A DNA stretch of 64,000 nt from Acidicapsa acidisoli (GTDB taxonomy: Bacteria; Acidobacteriota; Terriglobia; Terriglobales; Acidobacteriaceae): NCBI RefSeq assembly GCF_025685625.1, contig NZ_JAGSYI010000003.1, positions 682,001 to 746,000 of the forward strand. Direction: 5' to 3'. Shown piece by piece: positions 36,333 to 44,754 of the stretch. The position numbers and the translations under genes are program-made. The notes under the pieces were generated by a model, which searched no databases, was not told the origin of the DNA, and saw only the letters and a program-made list of their open reading frames with translations. Positions within the stretch are counted from its first letter, which is position 1. Every line of letters starts with the position of its first letter.

Positions 36333-36578
36333 GCACCTCATTGCTGTGTCGTCCGGGCTTTCAAGCCGTGCGACGCCCTACTGCATATACACGTGGAGTT
36401 CCATTCCTCAGATTGGACTAAATCTTTGATAAGACGATGACTTGCGCGGGATGAAAATACCGGGAAACGGCGGCCGACTGACCGTTCGCGAACGGAAGTG
36501 TCCGGTTCCGGACGAGTGGCCGGAAGGCTGCATCCAGCATTCCGCGATTGGCCTTCAGAGACGCAGGGTTGACTGGCC
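36333..36578. other. Regulatory gap upstream of the lone ADOP unit
   Basis: This stretch contains no convincing gene. Its only notable content is the pair of palindromes at 36482-36513. Confidence 0.4.
36482..36513. promoter_or_regulatory. Two adjacent palindromes, likely operator or enhancer sites
   Basis: CCGTTCGCGAACGG (36482-36495) is a perfect 14-base palindrome, and GTCCGGTTCCGGAC (36500-36513) is a perfect inverted repeat four bases later. The second resembles the TGTCCG-N4-CGGACA pattern I associate with sites of NtrC-type (sigma-54) activators. They lie about 500 bases upstream of the ADOP permease, a reasonable enhancer distance, but no convincing -24/-12 promoter was found. Confidence 0.45.
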
Positions 36579-36791
36579 TTAACGCGGGGTAATGATGCCG
36601 CCGACGGCGTGGCGACGCGGCAGGACGATGCCTCGACGATCCACTACTCGCGGCGGCGATCCAGCCGGATTAAGATCAGGTCGCGATCCGGCGATCAGCG
36701 CGCCGCCGCAGGCTGGGCAAGTGGTTGAATTCACTGCGGCGTCTTCGGAGTGCGCGACGGTGGCATGGCATTGCTGGCAGATCGAATCCAC
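36579..36791 (-). CDS. Possible small zinc-ribbon protein
   Basis: A 70-residue frame begins at GTG 36791 with ICQQCH and continues to TTCPACGGAL, two CxxC pairs that would bind zinc. The C-terminal half is basic and low in secondary structure. An AAGGGG run abuts the start rather than being correctly spaced. The paired cysteines favour a real gene, but the start and expression are uncertain. Confidence 0.45.
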   Translation of the reverse strand: MDSICQQCHATVAHSEDAAVNSTTCPACGGALIAGSRPDLNPAGSPPRVVDRRGIVLPRRHAVGGIITPR

Positions 36792-36912
36792 CCCTTAAGA
36801 TTACATCGCCGAACTATATCTCTGGCCCATTTGGGCTTCGCGGCAGCGATTCCGCCTCGCATTGACAGCGTCTTCAATCGGTATTCATCGATATCCGGGT
36901 AAACTTAGATAT

Positions 36913-37872
36913 ATGGATTCTTCCCTCCCCCTTGAGTCTCGGAACGGTTTTTCCGCTCCAAATCGCCCCGTTCGCCCAATTCGTCTCGTAGCCATCGATA
37001 TGGATGGAACGTTGCTGCCGGATTTTTCCACCGTGGTAAGTGCGCGCAATCAGCGGGCCTTGCGGGACGCGCAGCAGGCCGGAATCGTCGTCGCGATTGC
37101 GACGGGCCGCCGTCAGGCTTTTACGGCTCCGCTGCTCCAGGACGTCGGCTTGCGAGCGGACACGCCGCTCATCACGTCCAATGGTGCAGTGACACGCAGT
37201 TTTTCCGGCGAGCGCATCGATTTTACGCACCTGAATCCGGAGGTTGCGCGCGGGCTGTGCGGAGTGCTGCGCGGAGTCGGGCTGCTGGTCTTTACGCTGG
37301 ACAAGGCCGCCAATCCGGACCTGATCGTCGAGGATATCGCCAAGGTCAGGGGTCGTCTGGGCAAATGGGTGGAGTCAAACCGGTTGTCACTCAAGGAAGT
37401 TCGGCCGATAGAAGAAGCATTGGGAGACGATGTGGATCTGATTCAAGGCATGGCCGCCGGAACGATTGCCGAGATGATCGAGGCCGAGCGGCGCCTGAGG
37501 ATATGCGACTGGGCGGGGCAGTTTGAATGCATCCGGACGGCGTATCCGGGTAATGATCTGTCCATTCTGGATCTGCTTCCGAAGGGCGTTTCGAAGAGCT
37601 CGGCGCTGGCGCGGCTCGCCGAACGGCTGGGGATAGCGCAGGCGGAGACGATGGCGATTGGCGACAACTGGAACGATGAGTCCATGCTGGACTGGGCGGG
37701 AACGGGCGTGCTGATGGGCAACGCGACCGAGGAGTTGCGCACTCTTGCTCCGAAGCGCGGATGGCGGATCGGGCCGTCGAACTCGGAGGATGGCGTGGCG
37801 GTGATGCTGGAAGAGGCTATCGCCAGACTGGATTCAGGCCTTGCCACCGGTCTGGTTTCTGCTAGAGTTTGA
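36913..37872 (+). CDS. HAD-superfamily phosphatase (Cof-like)
   Basis: The 319-residue protein has the four HAD motifs: the nucleophile motif AIDMDGTLL, the threonine/serine motif ITSNGA, a lysine region KGVSKSSAL and the acidic motif AIGDNWNDESML. The C2-type cap between motifs II and III is characteristic of Cof/YbiV sugar-phosphate phosphatases. The substrate is unknown. ATG 36913 is preferred to an in-frame start at 36862, which adds 17 unrelated residues. It ends just before the lytic transglycosylase gene. Confidence 0.88.
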   Translation: MDSSLPLESRNGFSAPNRPVRPIRLVAIDMDGTLLPDFSTVVSARNQRALRDAQQAGIVVAIATGRRQAFTAPLLQDVGLRADTPLITSNGAVTRSFSGERIDFTHLNPEVARGLCGVLRGVGLLVFTLDKAANPDLIVEDIAKVRGRLGKWVESNRLSLKEVRPIEEALGDDVDLIQGMAAGTIAEMIEAERRLRICDWAGQFECIRTAYPGNDLSILDLLPKGVSKSSALARLAERLGIAQAETMAIGDNWNDESMLDWAGTGVLMGNATEELRTLAPKRGWRIGPSNSEDGVAVMLEEAIARLDSGLATGLVSARV

Positions 37873-37882
37873 GCGAAGACAA

Positions 37883-38704
37883 TTGCTGAAAATTCCTTCC
37901 ATATCGGCTTTCCCGACCGGAGCTCTTGCGCTTATAACGGCGCTGGGGCTGGGCTGCACCGCATCGATTCCGGCCACTGCGGCGGAGCGGATCACTCTGG
38001 CCAATGGATTTGACCTTGTTTGCAATCACCATGCGATGGTTGACGGGCGGATTCGGGTATTTCCCAACGCGGCGGACGAGACGGATTACCTGGAACTGAA
38101 GCCGGAAGATGTGACCGGATTTGAGGTCGTTCCCGATCCGCCTTTGGAGCCGAAGGCGGATGGCGGCGATGCGGCAAAGCACTCCGCAACGGCCCCCGTC
38201 AGCAATAAGCCCGACGCCCGCCTGACGGCTACCGACATGCATCAACTGCTTTCCAAGGCAGGCGCGGAGCACAACGTGGACGCGGATCTGCTGGCGAGTG
38301 TGGTGAAGGCTGAGAGCGGCGGATATGTGCGCGCAACCAGCCGGGCCGGGGCGCGCGGACTGATGCAGTTGATGCCGGGGACGGCGCAGCAGCTTGGCGT
38401 TACCGACAGCTTTGCTCCGGACGAGAACGTGCGCGGCGGCACTACGTATCTGGACTGGCTGCTGACCCGCTACCACGACAACATTGCGCTGGCTCTGGCG
38501 GCTTACAACGCAGGTCCGCTAGCTGTGGATCGGTATCATGGAATTCCGCCGTATCATGAGACACGCTTGTACGTGGCGCGGGTGATACACGAGTTCAACC
38601 GAAGGATTGCAGCTCGCGAAAAGACGCTGGCCAGCACAGGCCGCGCGAGCGGTGTTTCAATGGCTACCGGGCCTGCAGAGGACGAGAGAGTGGGACGCGA
38701 TTGA
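37883..38704 (+). CDS. SLT-family lytic transglycosylase, exported
   Basis: The roughly 273-residue protein has a signal peptide (SISAFPTGALALITALGL, cleavage near IPATAA) and a C-terminal lysozyme-like SLT domain with the catalytic glutamate in VVKAESGGY, then SRAGARGLMQLMPGTAQQLG and ALAAYNAGP. It cleaves peptidoglycan glycan strands. The TTG start at 37883 places the signal peptide correctly; an upstream TTG at 37841 overlaps the HAD gene. Its stop overlaps the next gene's start (TTGA). Confidence 0.9.
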   Translation: MLKIPSISAFPTGALALITALGLGCTASIPATAAERITLANGFDLVCNHHAMVDGRIRVFPNAADETDYLELKPEDVTGFEVVPDPPLEPKADGGDAAKHSATAPVSNKPDARLTATDMHQLLSKAGAEHNVDADLLASVVKAESGGYVRATSRAGARGLMQLMPGTAQQLGVTDSFAPDENVRGGTTYLDWLLTRYHDNIALALAAYNAGPLAVDRYHGIPPYHETRLYVARVIHEFNRRIAAREKTLASTGRASGVSMATGPAEDERVGRD

Positions 38705-39786
38705 AGAACGGAAAACTGATCATCAGCCTCGTGGTTCTGGCGCTGCTGGTGGGGCTCGGCGTCTGGGCCTACTACCACGTGAATTTCAGCTTCGCCAATT
38801 TTCGCTCGCAACTGGCCGGCGCGGACTGGCGCAAGATTGTGATCGGACTGGCCTGCATCTACGTCGGCTATGTCTTCCGCGCCGCGCGATGGGCACTTTT
38901 GCTGCGCCCAAACAAGCGCGTCGGGCTGTTTTCGCTGCTGGGGACACAGGTGATTGGCTTCAGTTCTGTCGCGCTGGTCGGGCGCGTTGCCGACCTTTCC
39001 CGCCCTTATCTGGTTTCGAAGAAAACCGGGCTGCCGCTCAGCACGCAAATCGCGGTTTATATCGTGGAGAGACTGTTTGACGCGGGATCGATGGCGTTGA
39101 TCTTCTCTTCGGTGATTCTGCTGGCGCCTGCCGGAGCGCTGCCGCATCCTGAGATCTTCAAGAAAGTTGGACTTTGGGGACTTGCGGGGACATTTGCCGG
39201 AGCGCTGTTCCTCGTGATGGTGCGGGTCTCGGGTGGCGTGGTGGCAAGCTTTTTCGAGGGGACCATTGGCACTCTTTCCAAGAGCGTTGGACACGCCATC
39301 GGGAACAAGATTCGCAGCTTCCGGACTGGATTGAATACGCTGCGCAGCCCCGGCGATCTGGTGATAACGCTCGTTCTTTCGCTGGGTATGTGGGGGCTGA
39401 TTACGCTGGCTTACATCATGACCGCGCGAGCATTTACCGCCAGCCCACAGCTTAATTCCCTGACGCTGGCGGAAGGCATGGTCCTGATGGCCATCAGCGG
39501 CGGCGCGAGCGCCTTCCAGCTTCCGGTGCTGGGATGGTTCACACAGATTGGCGTGGTCGCAACGGCTCTGTCCAGCTTCTTTGGCGTTCCGCCCGAACCG
39601 GCAACTGCCTGTGCCGCGACGCTGCTGCTGGTGACCTTTCTCGGCATCGTGCCGGTTGGGCTGATCTGGGCCCAGTTTGAGCACGTAAGCCTGCGCACAG
39701 TGGCCGCCGAGAGCGAACATGCCGGGGAGGCCGTCGAGGAATCGCTGAAGGAAGACGGACCGATTGAGGAGCCTAGCGGGGCTTAG
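38701..39786 (+). CDS. Lysylphosphatidylglycerol synthase-like flippase family membrane protein
   Basis: The 361-residue polytopic protein matches the PF03706-type transmembrane family (AglD2/MprF N-terminal region), with RAARWALLLRP, GRVADLSRPYLVSKKTGLP and VERLFDAGSMAL. Members move lipids or isoprenoid-linked glycans across the membrane. It lacks the aminoacyl-transferase domain of MprF. It starts with TTG overlapping the transglycosylase stop, which suggests a link to envelope maintenance. A Glu-rich tail ends the protein. Confidence 0.85.
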   Translation: MKNGKLIISLVVLALLVGLGVWAYYHVNFSFANFRSQLAGADWRKIVIGLACIYVGYVFRAARWALLLRPNKRVGLFSLLGTQVIGFSSVALVGRVADLSRPYLVSKKTGLPLSTQIAVYIVERLFDAGSMALIFSSVILLAPAGALPHPEIFKKVGLWGLAGTFAGALFLVMVRVSGGVVASFFEGTIGTLSKSVGHAIGNKIRSFRTGLNTLRSPGDLVITLVLSLGMWGLITLAYIMTARAFTASPQLNSLTLAEGMVLMAISGGASAFQLPVLGWFTQIGVVATALSSFFGVPPEPATACAATLLLVTFLGIVPVGLIWAQFEHVSLRTVAAESEHAGEAVEESLKEDGPIEEPSGA

Positions 39787-39856
39787 CTCTTTTCTGACGC
39801 TCAAGCCCGTCGCTACCGAATTCGGTCTTTGCACAACCTGTAGAATCAGACCCAAG

Positions 39857-40342
39857 ATGAAATGTCCATTTTGTGGGTTTGCGCAGGACCGTGTCGTTGA
39901 CAGCCGCGAGAGCAAGGAGGCGGATTCGATTCGCCGCCGGCGCGAGTGCGAGAAGTGCGAGCGGCGCTTTACGACATACGAGCGCATTGATGAAATCCCC
40001 TACATGGTCGTCAAGAAAGATGGCCGCCGGGAGAAATTTGAGCGGCATAAGGTGCTGAGCGGCCTTCTGCGCGCCTGCGAGAAGCGGCCGGTTTCGGCGG
40101 GCAAGCTGGAGGCGATTGTCGACGCGACCGAGAGCTACCTGATGGATGCTCCGGAGCGCGAGCGAACCACCCGCGAGATCGGCGAATTGATCATGGAAAA
40201 CCTCAAGACACTGGATACGGTTGCCTATATTCGTTTCGCCAGCGTTTATCGCGATTTCAAGGATGTGCGTGAGTTCAAGGAAGAGCTTGAGCAACTGCTG
40301 CAGACGCGGGAGTCGAATCGCGAGGGGCAACGGCGGACATAG
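39857..40342 (+). CDS. nrdR: Ribonucleotide reductase repressor NrdR
   Basis: The 161-residue protein has the N-terminal zinc ribbon (MKCPFCG, CEKCERRF) and the ATP-cone domain (VVKKDGRREKF to ESYLM). NrdR senses ATP/dATP and represses ribonucleotide reductase genes through NrdR boxes; none of these genes is in the window. A frame start at 39764 is rejected because the family begins at MKCPFC. The length is normal for the family. Confidence 0.97.
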   Translation: MKCPFCGFAQDRVVDSRESKEADSIRRRRECEKCERRFTTYERIDEIPYMVVKKDGRREKFERHKVLSGLLRACEKRPVSAGKLEAIVDATESYLMDAPERERTTREIGELIMENLKTLDTVAYIRFASVYRDFKDVREFKEELEQLLQTRESNREGQRRT

Positions 40343-40443
40343 CCGCATAGGCTCGCCGTCGATAGAATATCCGCTCAATATCCAGGAATTTCCATTCCTG
40401 AACGATCATGCCATTTTGCCTTTATGGGTTCGAGTTTCGGCAG

Positions 40444-40457
40444 TGAGACGTGTCTCA
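40444..40457. promoter_or_regulatory. Palindrome in the asd upstream region
   Basis: TGAGACGTGTCTCA is a perfect inverted repeat with two central bases, 34 bases before the asd start. It is a candidate operator for the lysine gene block. A second hairpin (CAGGAAT TTCC ATTCCTG, 40383-40400) just after nrdR could be a weak terminator. Confidence 0.4.
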
Positions 40458-40490
40458 GCATCGACTCTCCTGTACACTGAAGGGTCTACT

Positions 40491-41567
40491 ATGCAAAACA
40501 AGCATTCCATCGGCATTCTGGGCGCGACCGGCATGGTCGGGCAGCGTTTTATTCAGCTTCTTGAGAACCATCCCTGGTTCCGGATCACATGGCTCGCGGC
40601 AAGCGACCGCTCCAGCGGGAAGAAATACGAGGACGCTGCCAAATGGCGGCTCGATACTCCCTGCCCCGAGCGCATTGCGAAAATGACCATCTCGCCGGCG
40701 GCCCCGGACGGCCCGCCGAAGATTATCTTTGCCGCGCTCGACACCGACATCGCCCGCGAACTGGAGCCTAAATTCGCGGCTGCCGGTTGCGCCGTGGTTT
40801 CGAACTCCAGCGCCTTCCGTATGCATCCAAATGTGCCTCTGGTCATCCCCGAGGTGAATCCGGAACATCTGCATCTGATTGAAGACCAGAGCTGGCGACG
40901 GGAGTCCGGCGGGTATATCGTGACCAATCCCAACTGCTCGGCGATTGGCCTGGTGATGGCGCTGAAGCCGATTGAAGAGCGTTTTGGCATCGAGCAGATC
41001 TTTGTCACCACGATGCAGGCCGTGAGCGGCGCGGGCTACCCCGGCGTGCCTTCGATGGATATTCTCGGCAACGTCGTCCCCTTCATCAAGAACGAGGAAG
41101 AGAAGATGGAAGCCGAGACGCTGAAGCTGCTGGGCAGGCTCGATGGGGAGCACATTGCTCCTCTTGCCGCGCGAATGAGCGCGCATTGCAATCGCGTTGC
41201 GGTCGAGGATGGGCATACCGAGTCGGTTTCCATCAAGCTCCGGAAACCTGCGACTCGCGAGGAGATGCTGGCCGCGTGGGCTGAGTTCAAACCGCTCGCC
41301 GGGCAGAATCTGCCGACTGCTCCCGAGCAGCCGGTCGAGTGGATCGCGGCGGAAGATCGGCCGCAGCCGCGTCTGGACAAGAATCGCGGCCGAGGCATGG
41401 CAGCTTCCGTAGGCCGGTTGCGCCCCTGCGGGCTGCTGGACTGGAAGTTTACGGTGCTCTCGCACAACACCATTCGCGGTGCAGCCGGGGCGGCAATTGT
41501 GAACGCGGAATTGCTCTTGAGTCTGGGCAAACTGGAGCCGGTGGCTCTGGCGGCAGAGCGAGCGTAG
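40491..41567 (+). CDS. asd: Aspartate-semialdehyde dehydrogenase
   Basis: Asd reduces aspartyl phosphate to aspartate semialdehyde, the branch point to lysine/DAP, threonine and methionine. The 358-residue protein has the NADP-binding start GILGATGMVGQRF (8-20), the catalytic Cys149 in NPNCSAIG and a later HCNRVAVEDGHTES segment. The ATERMINAL layout and VVSNSSAFRMHPNVPLVIPEVN are closest to the archaeal/fungal-type Asd subgroup. The start is at ATG 40491; an in-frame start at 40221 lies inside nrdR. lysC follows 168 bases downstream. Confidence 0.95.
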   Translation: MQNKHSIGILGATGMVGQRFIQLLENHPWFRITWLAASDRSSGKKYEDAAKWRLDTPCPERIAKMTISPAAPDGPPKIIFAALDTDIARELEPKFAAAGCAVVSNSSAFRMHPNVPLVIPEVNPEHLHLIEDQSWRRESGGYIVTNPNCSAIGLVMALKPIEERFGIEQIFVTTMQAVSGAGYPGVPSMDILGNVVPFIKNEEEKMEAETLKLLGRLDGEHIAPLAARMSAHCNRVAVEDGHTESVSIKLRKPATREEMLAAWAEFKPLAGQNLPTAPEQPVEWIAAEDRPQPRLDKNRGRGMAASVGRLRPCGLLDWKFTVLSHNTIRGAAGAAIVNAELLLSLGKLEPVALAAERA

Positions 41568-41575
41568 GTGGAAAT

Positions 41576-41610
41576 CCCATCCTTGTCACCAAGAGCGTGA
41601 CAAGGATGGG
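41576..41610. repeat. Palindromic intergenic repeat / hairpin between asd and lysC
   Basis: CCCATCCTTGTCAC and GTGACAAGGATGGG form a perfect 14-base stem around a 7-base loop. It is followed by GGCACCCGC and later by GGGTACCCACATTGGTGGG (about 41664-41682), another local palindrome. The pattern looks like a dispersed intergenic repeat element; it could also attenuate transcription into lysC. Confidence 0.55.
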
Positions 41611-41735
41611 GCACCCGCATTTGGGACGGCCCCGCATTCGAGCGCACACGTTGAGTCAGTCATGGGTACCCACATTGGTGGGATTCCCCAAGGGTCGTAA
41701 GCGTAGAAGAGTAGAGAAAAAGACAGGGACGCTGG

Positions 41736-43157
41736 ATGAGTCTTGTAGTAATGAAGTTTGGCGGTACGTCGGTCGAAGACCCGACGGCGATTGCACGTAC
41801 TGCGGAAATCGTAGCGGGCCGCGTAGCTGCGGGTAAGACACCCGTTGTCGTTGTGTCCGCTATGTCCAAGGTGACAGATCAGTTGCTGGCTTGCGCGGCC
41901 GCAGCCAGTCGGGGTGATCGAACCGGTGCGCTGGCCATCAGTTCGCGGCTCCGGAGCCGTCATCGGGACACGGCTGCCGCTCTCGTGAAAGAACAGAAGG
42001 ACTGCGCAACGCTGCAAGCCGCCATCGAGCATGACTTCGATGCTCTCGATGAGGTTTTGCGAGGACTTGCGGCGATTCTGGAGCTGACGCCACGCATTTC
42101 GGATCTGATTGTGAGCTACGGCGAGCGGCTTTCGAGCGTAATCATCGCCCAGGCTTTCCGCGAGCGCGGATTGGACAGCGTCCATCTCGACTCGCGTGAG
42201 GTAATCATCACCGATTCGCAATACCAGAAGGCAATCCCGCAGGATGCGGTGATCGAGGACCGGTGCGCAACCCGGGTTCGTCCGCACCTCGAAGCTGGCC
42301 GCGTGCCGGTGATGGGCGGATTCATCGGCAGCAATGAAGCCGGGATCACAACGACGCTGGGCCGCGGCGGTTCGGACTTTACCGGCGCGCTGATCGGCGG
42401 CGCGCTGCATGCCGAGGCAATCGAGATCTGGACGGATGTGAATGGAATCATGACCACCGACCCGCGCATCTGCCCCGATGCTCTGCGGGTGCGGGTGGTC
42501 AGTTTTGAGGAAGCAGCGGAACTGGCCTACTTCGGAGCGAAAGTGCTGCATCCGGCCACGATTCTGCCCGCGGTGCGCAAGAATATTCCGGTGCTGGTGC
42601 TCAACTCGCGCAATCCAACCAATGAGGGCACTCGGATTATTTCGCTCGCTCCACATTGCAAGACTCCGTTCAAGTGCATCGCGGTGAAGAAAAAGCTCAC
42701 GATCATTGACGTCGTAGCCAGCCGGATGCTGATGACGCACGGGTACTTGAAGGCGATCTTCGATATCTTCGACAAGCACCAGTGCCCGGTGGATATGGTT
42801 TCGACCAGCGAGGTGAGCGTATCGCTCACCGTGGACTCGAACGACAAGCTGCCGGCGATTGCCAACGATCTGGGTAAGATTGCCGACGTAAAATACGAGG
42901 GCCAGAAGGCCCTGATCTGCATGGTCGGCGAGGATATTCGTGGGCAGCATGGCATAGCGGCGCAGGTATTTGCCGCCGTTCGTCATGTCAATGTGCGGAT
43001 GATCTCGCAGGGCGCCAGCGAGATCAACATGAGCTTTATGATTGAGGAAGAGGATGTCGAAGAAGCGGTGCGATCACTGCACGCGGCTTTCTTTCAAAAT
43101 CCCGATCCAAAGATCTTTGATGTCGAGGCGCGGCAAGCTGCTACAGCAAAGGTCTAA
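41736..43157 (+). CDS. lysC: Aspartate kinase
   Basis: The 473-residue enzyme phosphorylates aspartate, the first committed step to lysine, threonine and methionine. The N-terminal amino-acid kinase domain has MKFGGTSVEDP (6-16) and GRGGSDFTGALIGGAL; the C-terminal region from about residue 310 carries two ACT-like domains (SRMLMTHGYLKAIFDIF and GQHGIAAQVFAAVRHVNV), the usual sites of feedback inhibition by lysine or threonine. It is monofunctional, with no homoserine dehydrogenase fusion. dapB follows 29 bases downstream. Confidence 0.95.
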   Translation: MSLVVMKFGGTSVEDPTAIARTAEIVAGRVAAGKTPVVVVSAMSKVTDQLLACAAAASRGDRTGALAISSRLRSRHRDTAAALVKEQKDCATLQAAIEHDFDALDEVLRGLAAILELTPRISDLIVSYGERLSSVIIAQAFRERGLDSVHLDSREVIITDSQYQKAIPQDAVIEDRCATRVRPHLEAGRVPVMGGFIGSNEAGITTTLGRGGSDFTGALIGGALHAEAIEIWTDVNGIMTTDPRICPDALRVRVVSFEEAAELAYFGAKVLHPATILPAVRKNIPVLVLNSRNPTNEGTRIISLAPHCKTPFKCIAVKKKLTIIDVVASRMLMTHGYLKAIFDIFDKHQCPVDMVSTSEVSVSLTVDSNDKLPAIANDLGKIADVKYEGQKALICMVGEDIRGQHGIAAQVFAAVRHVNVRMISQGASEINMSFMIEEEDVEEAVRSLHAAFFQNPDPKIFDVEARQAATAKV

Positions 43158-43186
43158 TCGCAACTGGTTATATAGGAGATAATGCC

Positions 43187-43864
43187 ATGCTGCTGCTCGT
43201 GCTCGGAAAAGGCAAGACCGGAAGCCTTGTTGCGCAGGTGGCGCGGGAACGCGGCCACTCAGTACGAGTGCTGGATTTTCGTGAGAACGAAGGCGCCAGT
43301 TCGCTGACAGCGCCGACTGTGGCCCAGGTGGATGTGGTTATCGATTTCACAACTGCGGAAGCCGCAGTTGAGAATATGCGCGCATGCTTGGCGCTTGGCG
43401 CCCGCATCGTGGTGGGAACGACCGGCTGGAACGACCGATTGGCTGAAATGAAGGCTCTAGCTCTGCGGCGTAACGGCGCTCTGCTCTACGGCAGCAACTT
43501 CTCGTTGAGCGTTCAGGAGTTGTTCAAGTTGACGGCGAGCGTAGCCAAACTGGGCGGTTACAAGTTTCACATTGAGGAGACGCACCATACCACCAAGCTG
43601 GATGCTCCCTCGGGCACGGCACTCAGTCTCAAGGAAATTGTGCAGAAGATCCAGCCTGGCGTCCCGGTGGAGATTACCTCCAAGCGCGAGGGCGACGCCA
43701 GCGGCCTGCACGTGGTGACGGCGCGCGGCGAAAACGACATGATCGAACTGCGGCATGATTCGTTCAACCGGCGCGGCTTTGCCGAGGGCGCAGTGCGAGC
43801 GGCCGAGTGGTTGCATGGCAAGACCGGAGTGTGGGAGTTCCAGGAGATCTTTGAACAGGTCTGA
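43187..43864 (+). CDS. dapB: 4-hydroxy-tetrahydrodipicolinate reductase
   Basis: DapB reduces hydroxy-tetrahydrodipicolinate with NAD(P)H in the DAP pathway. The 225-residue protein, shorter than the 270-residue enterobacterial form, has the nucleotide loop GKGKTGSLV, the segment VVGTTGW and the signature EETHHTTKLDAPSGTAL with catalytic histidine and lysine. The short form with a truncated N-terminal helix set is common outside proteobacteria. A good ribosome-binding site (TAGGAGAT) precedes the ATG. Confidence 0.95.
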   Translation: MLLLVLGKGKTGSLVAQVARERGHSVRVLDFRENEGASSLTAPTVAQVDVVIDFTTAEAAVENMRACLALGARIVVGTTGWNDRLAEMKALALRRNGALLYGSNFSLSVQELFKLTASVAKLGGYKFHIEETHHTTKLDAPSGTALSLKEIVQKIQPGVPVEITSKREGDASGLHVVTARGENDMIELRHDSFNRRGFAEGAVRAAEWLHGKTGVWEFQEIFEQV

Positions 43865-43909
43865 TCAATTGTCTCCTCGCATATCTCTGAGCCAGCGAAG
43901 GATTCCGTA

Positions 43910-44656
43910 ATGGGACGCAAGCGGCTTTTGACCGGACTCAAGGTCAAGGATGGCTTCATGCGCCATCCCTTCGATATCCAGCACAAGGTGCAGACCAGCG
44001 GACTGGTTCGAGGGCCACATCTTGCCACCGGGCATCCGCACGACCAGCACACGACCGCGTATTATGGCATTGCCCCCTCGGTGCTCGAAAAGCTGTGCGC
44101 GTTATGGCGCGCGACGGACCTGGTGGCACCTCCCGAAGACTATTCTTTTGTGGATATCGGCGCAGGAATGGGGCGCGGGCTGTTGATCGCGTCGCGTATG
44201 CCCTTTCGCGAGGTGATTGGCGTCGAGCTGCATCCGGATCTGGCTGAGATTGCGCAAAAGAACATCGACAAGTGGCAAGCCTCGGGGCGGGCGCGCTGTC
44301 CGATGCGGATCGTCTGCCAGGATGTAACGGAGTTCGAATTCCCAGACAATCCTTGTGTGGCGTACATGTTCAATCCCTTTGGAGAGGCTGTGCTGCAGTT
44401 GTTGGCCTGGCATCTGGAAGCGCAGTTTGCCGCGCGGCCGGGGCAACTGGATCTGATCTATGCCAACGACGAATGCGCGGATCTGCTGGTCGAGAATCCC
44501 AGGTGGGCGCGGCTATGGCGCGGGCGCGTGCCTCTCTCCGCCGAGGACGAGGCTGCGGATAAGGCCATTCTGAATCACCAGCCGGAGGGCGAGTATGCGT
44601 GGAGCACGGAGGAGCCTTGCTCGATCTTTCGCTGGGTGGGCTCCAGACGCGCCTGA
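43910..44656 (+). CDS. Class I SAM-dependent methyltransferase between dapB and dapA
   Basis: The 248-residue protein has a Rossmann methyltransferase core: motif I FVDIGAGMGRGLLIA, post-I VIGVELHPDLAE, a motif II region (IVCQDVTEFEF) and VAYMFNPFGEAV. The spacing resembles DOT1-like or ubiE-like enzymes, but no substrate can be assigned. An AAGGA box lies seven bases before the ATG. It lies within the DAP gene block but has no known role in that pathway. dapA follows 98 bases after its stop. Confidence 0.75.
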   Translation: MGRKRLLTGLKVKDGFMRHPFDIQHKVQTSGLVRGPHLATGHPHDQHTTAYYGIAPSVLEKLCALWRATDLVAPPEDYSFVDIGAGMGRGLLIASRMPFREVIGVELHPDLAEIAQKNIDKWQASGRARCPMRIVCQDVTEFEFPDNPCVAYMFNPFGEAVLQLLAWHLEAQFAARPGQLDLIYANDECADLLVENPRWARLWRGRVPLSAEDEAADKAILNHQPEGEYAWSTEEPCSIFRWVGSRRA

Positions 44657-44754
44657 CCCAGTGGGCTCTATTCGGGCTCCATCCCCATCGCCCTGCCGTT
44701 ATACACTCACCCTTGGCACTTTTTATACAGGAAACGAAGGCTGGGAATTCCGGA

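Noticed and set aside
36340-36480. Search for a sigma-54 (-24/-12) promoter before the lone ADOP unit
   Set aside because: GG and GC pairs at the right distance were found only with poor surrounding sequence; no convincing TGGCAC-N5-TTGC match.
38554-39987. Minus-strand frame of 477 codons opposite the flippase-like gene
   Set aside because: The composition (many Arg, His, Gln) is that of an antisense frame in high-GC DNA, and the plus strand carries well-recognised genes.
41586-42986. Minus-strand frame of 466 codons opposite lysC
   Set aside because: It is antisense to aspartate kinase and has shadow-like composition.
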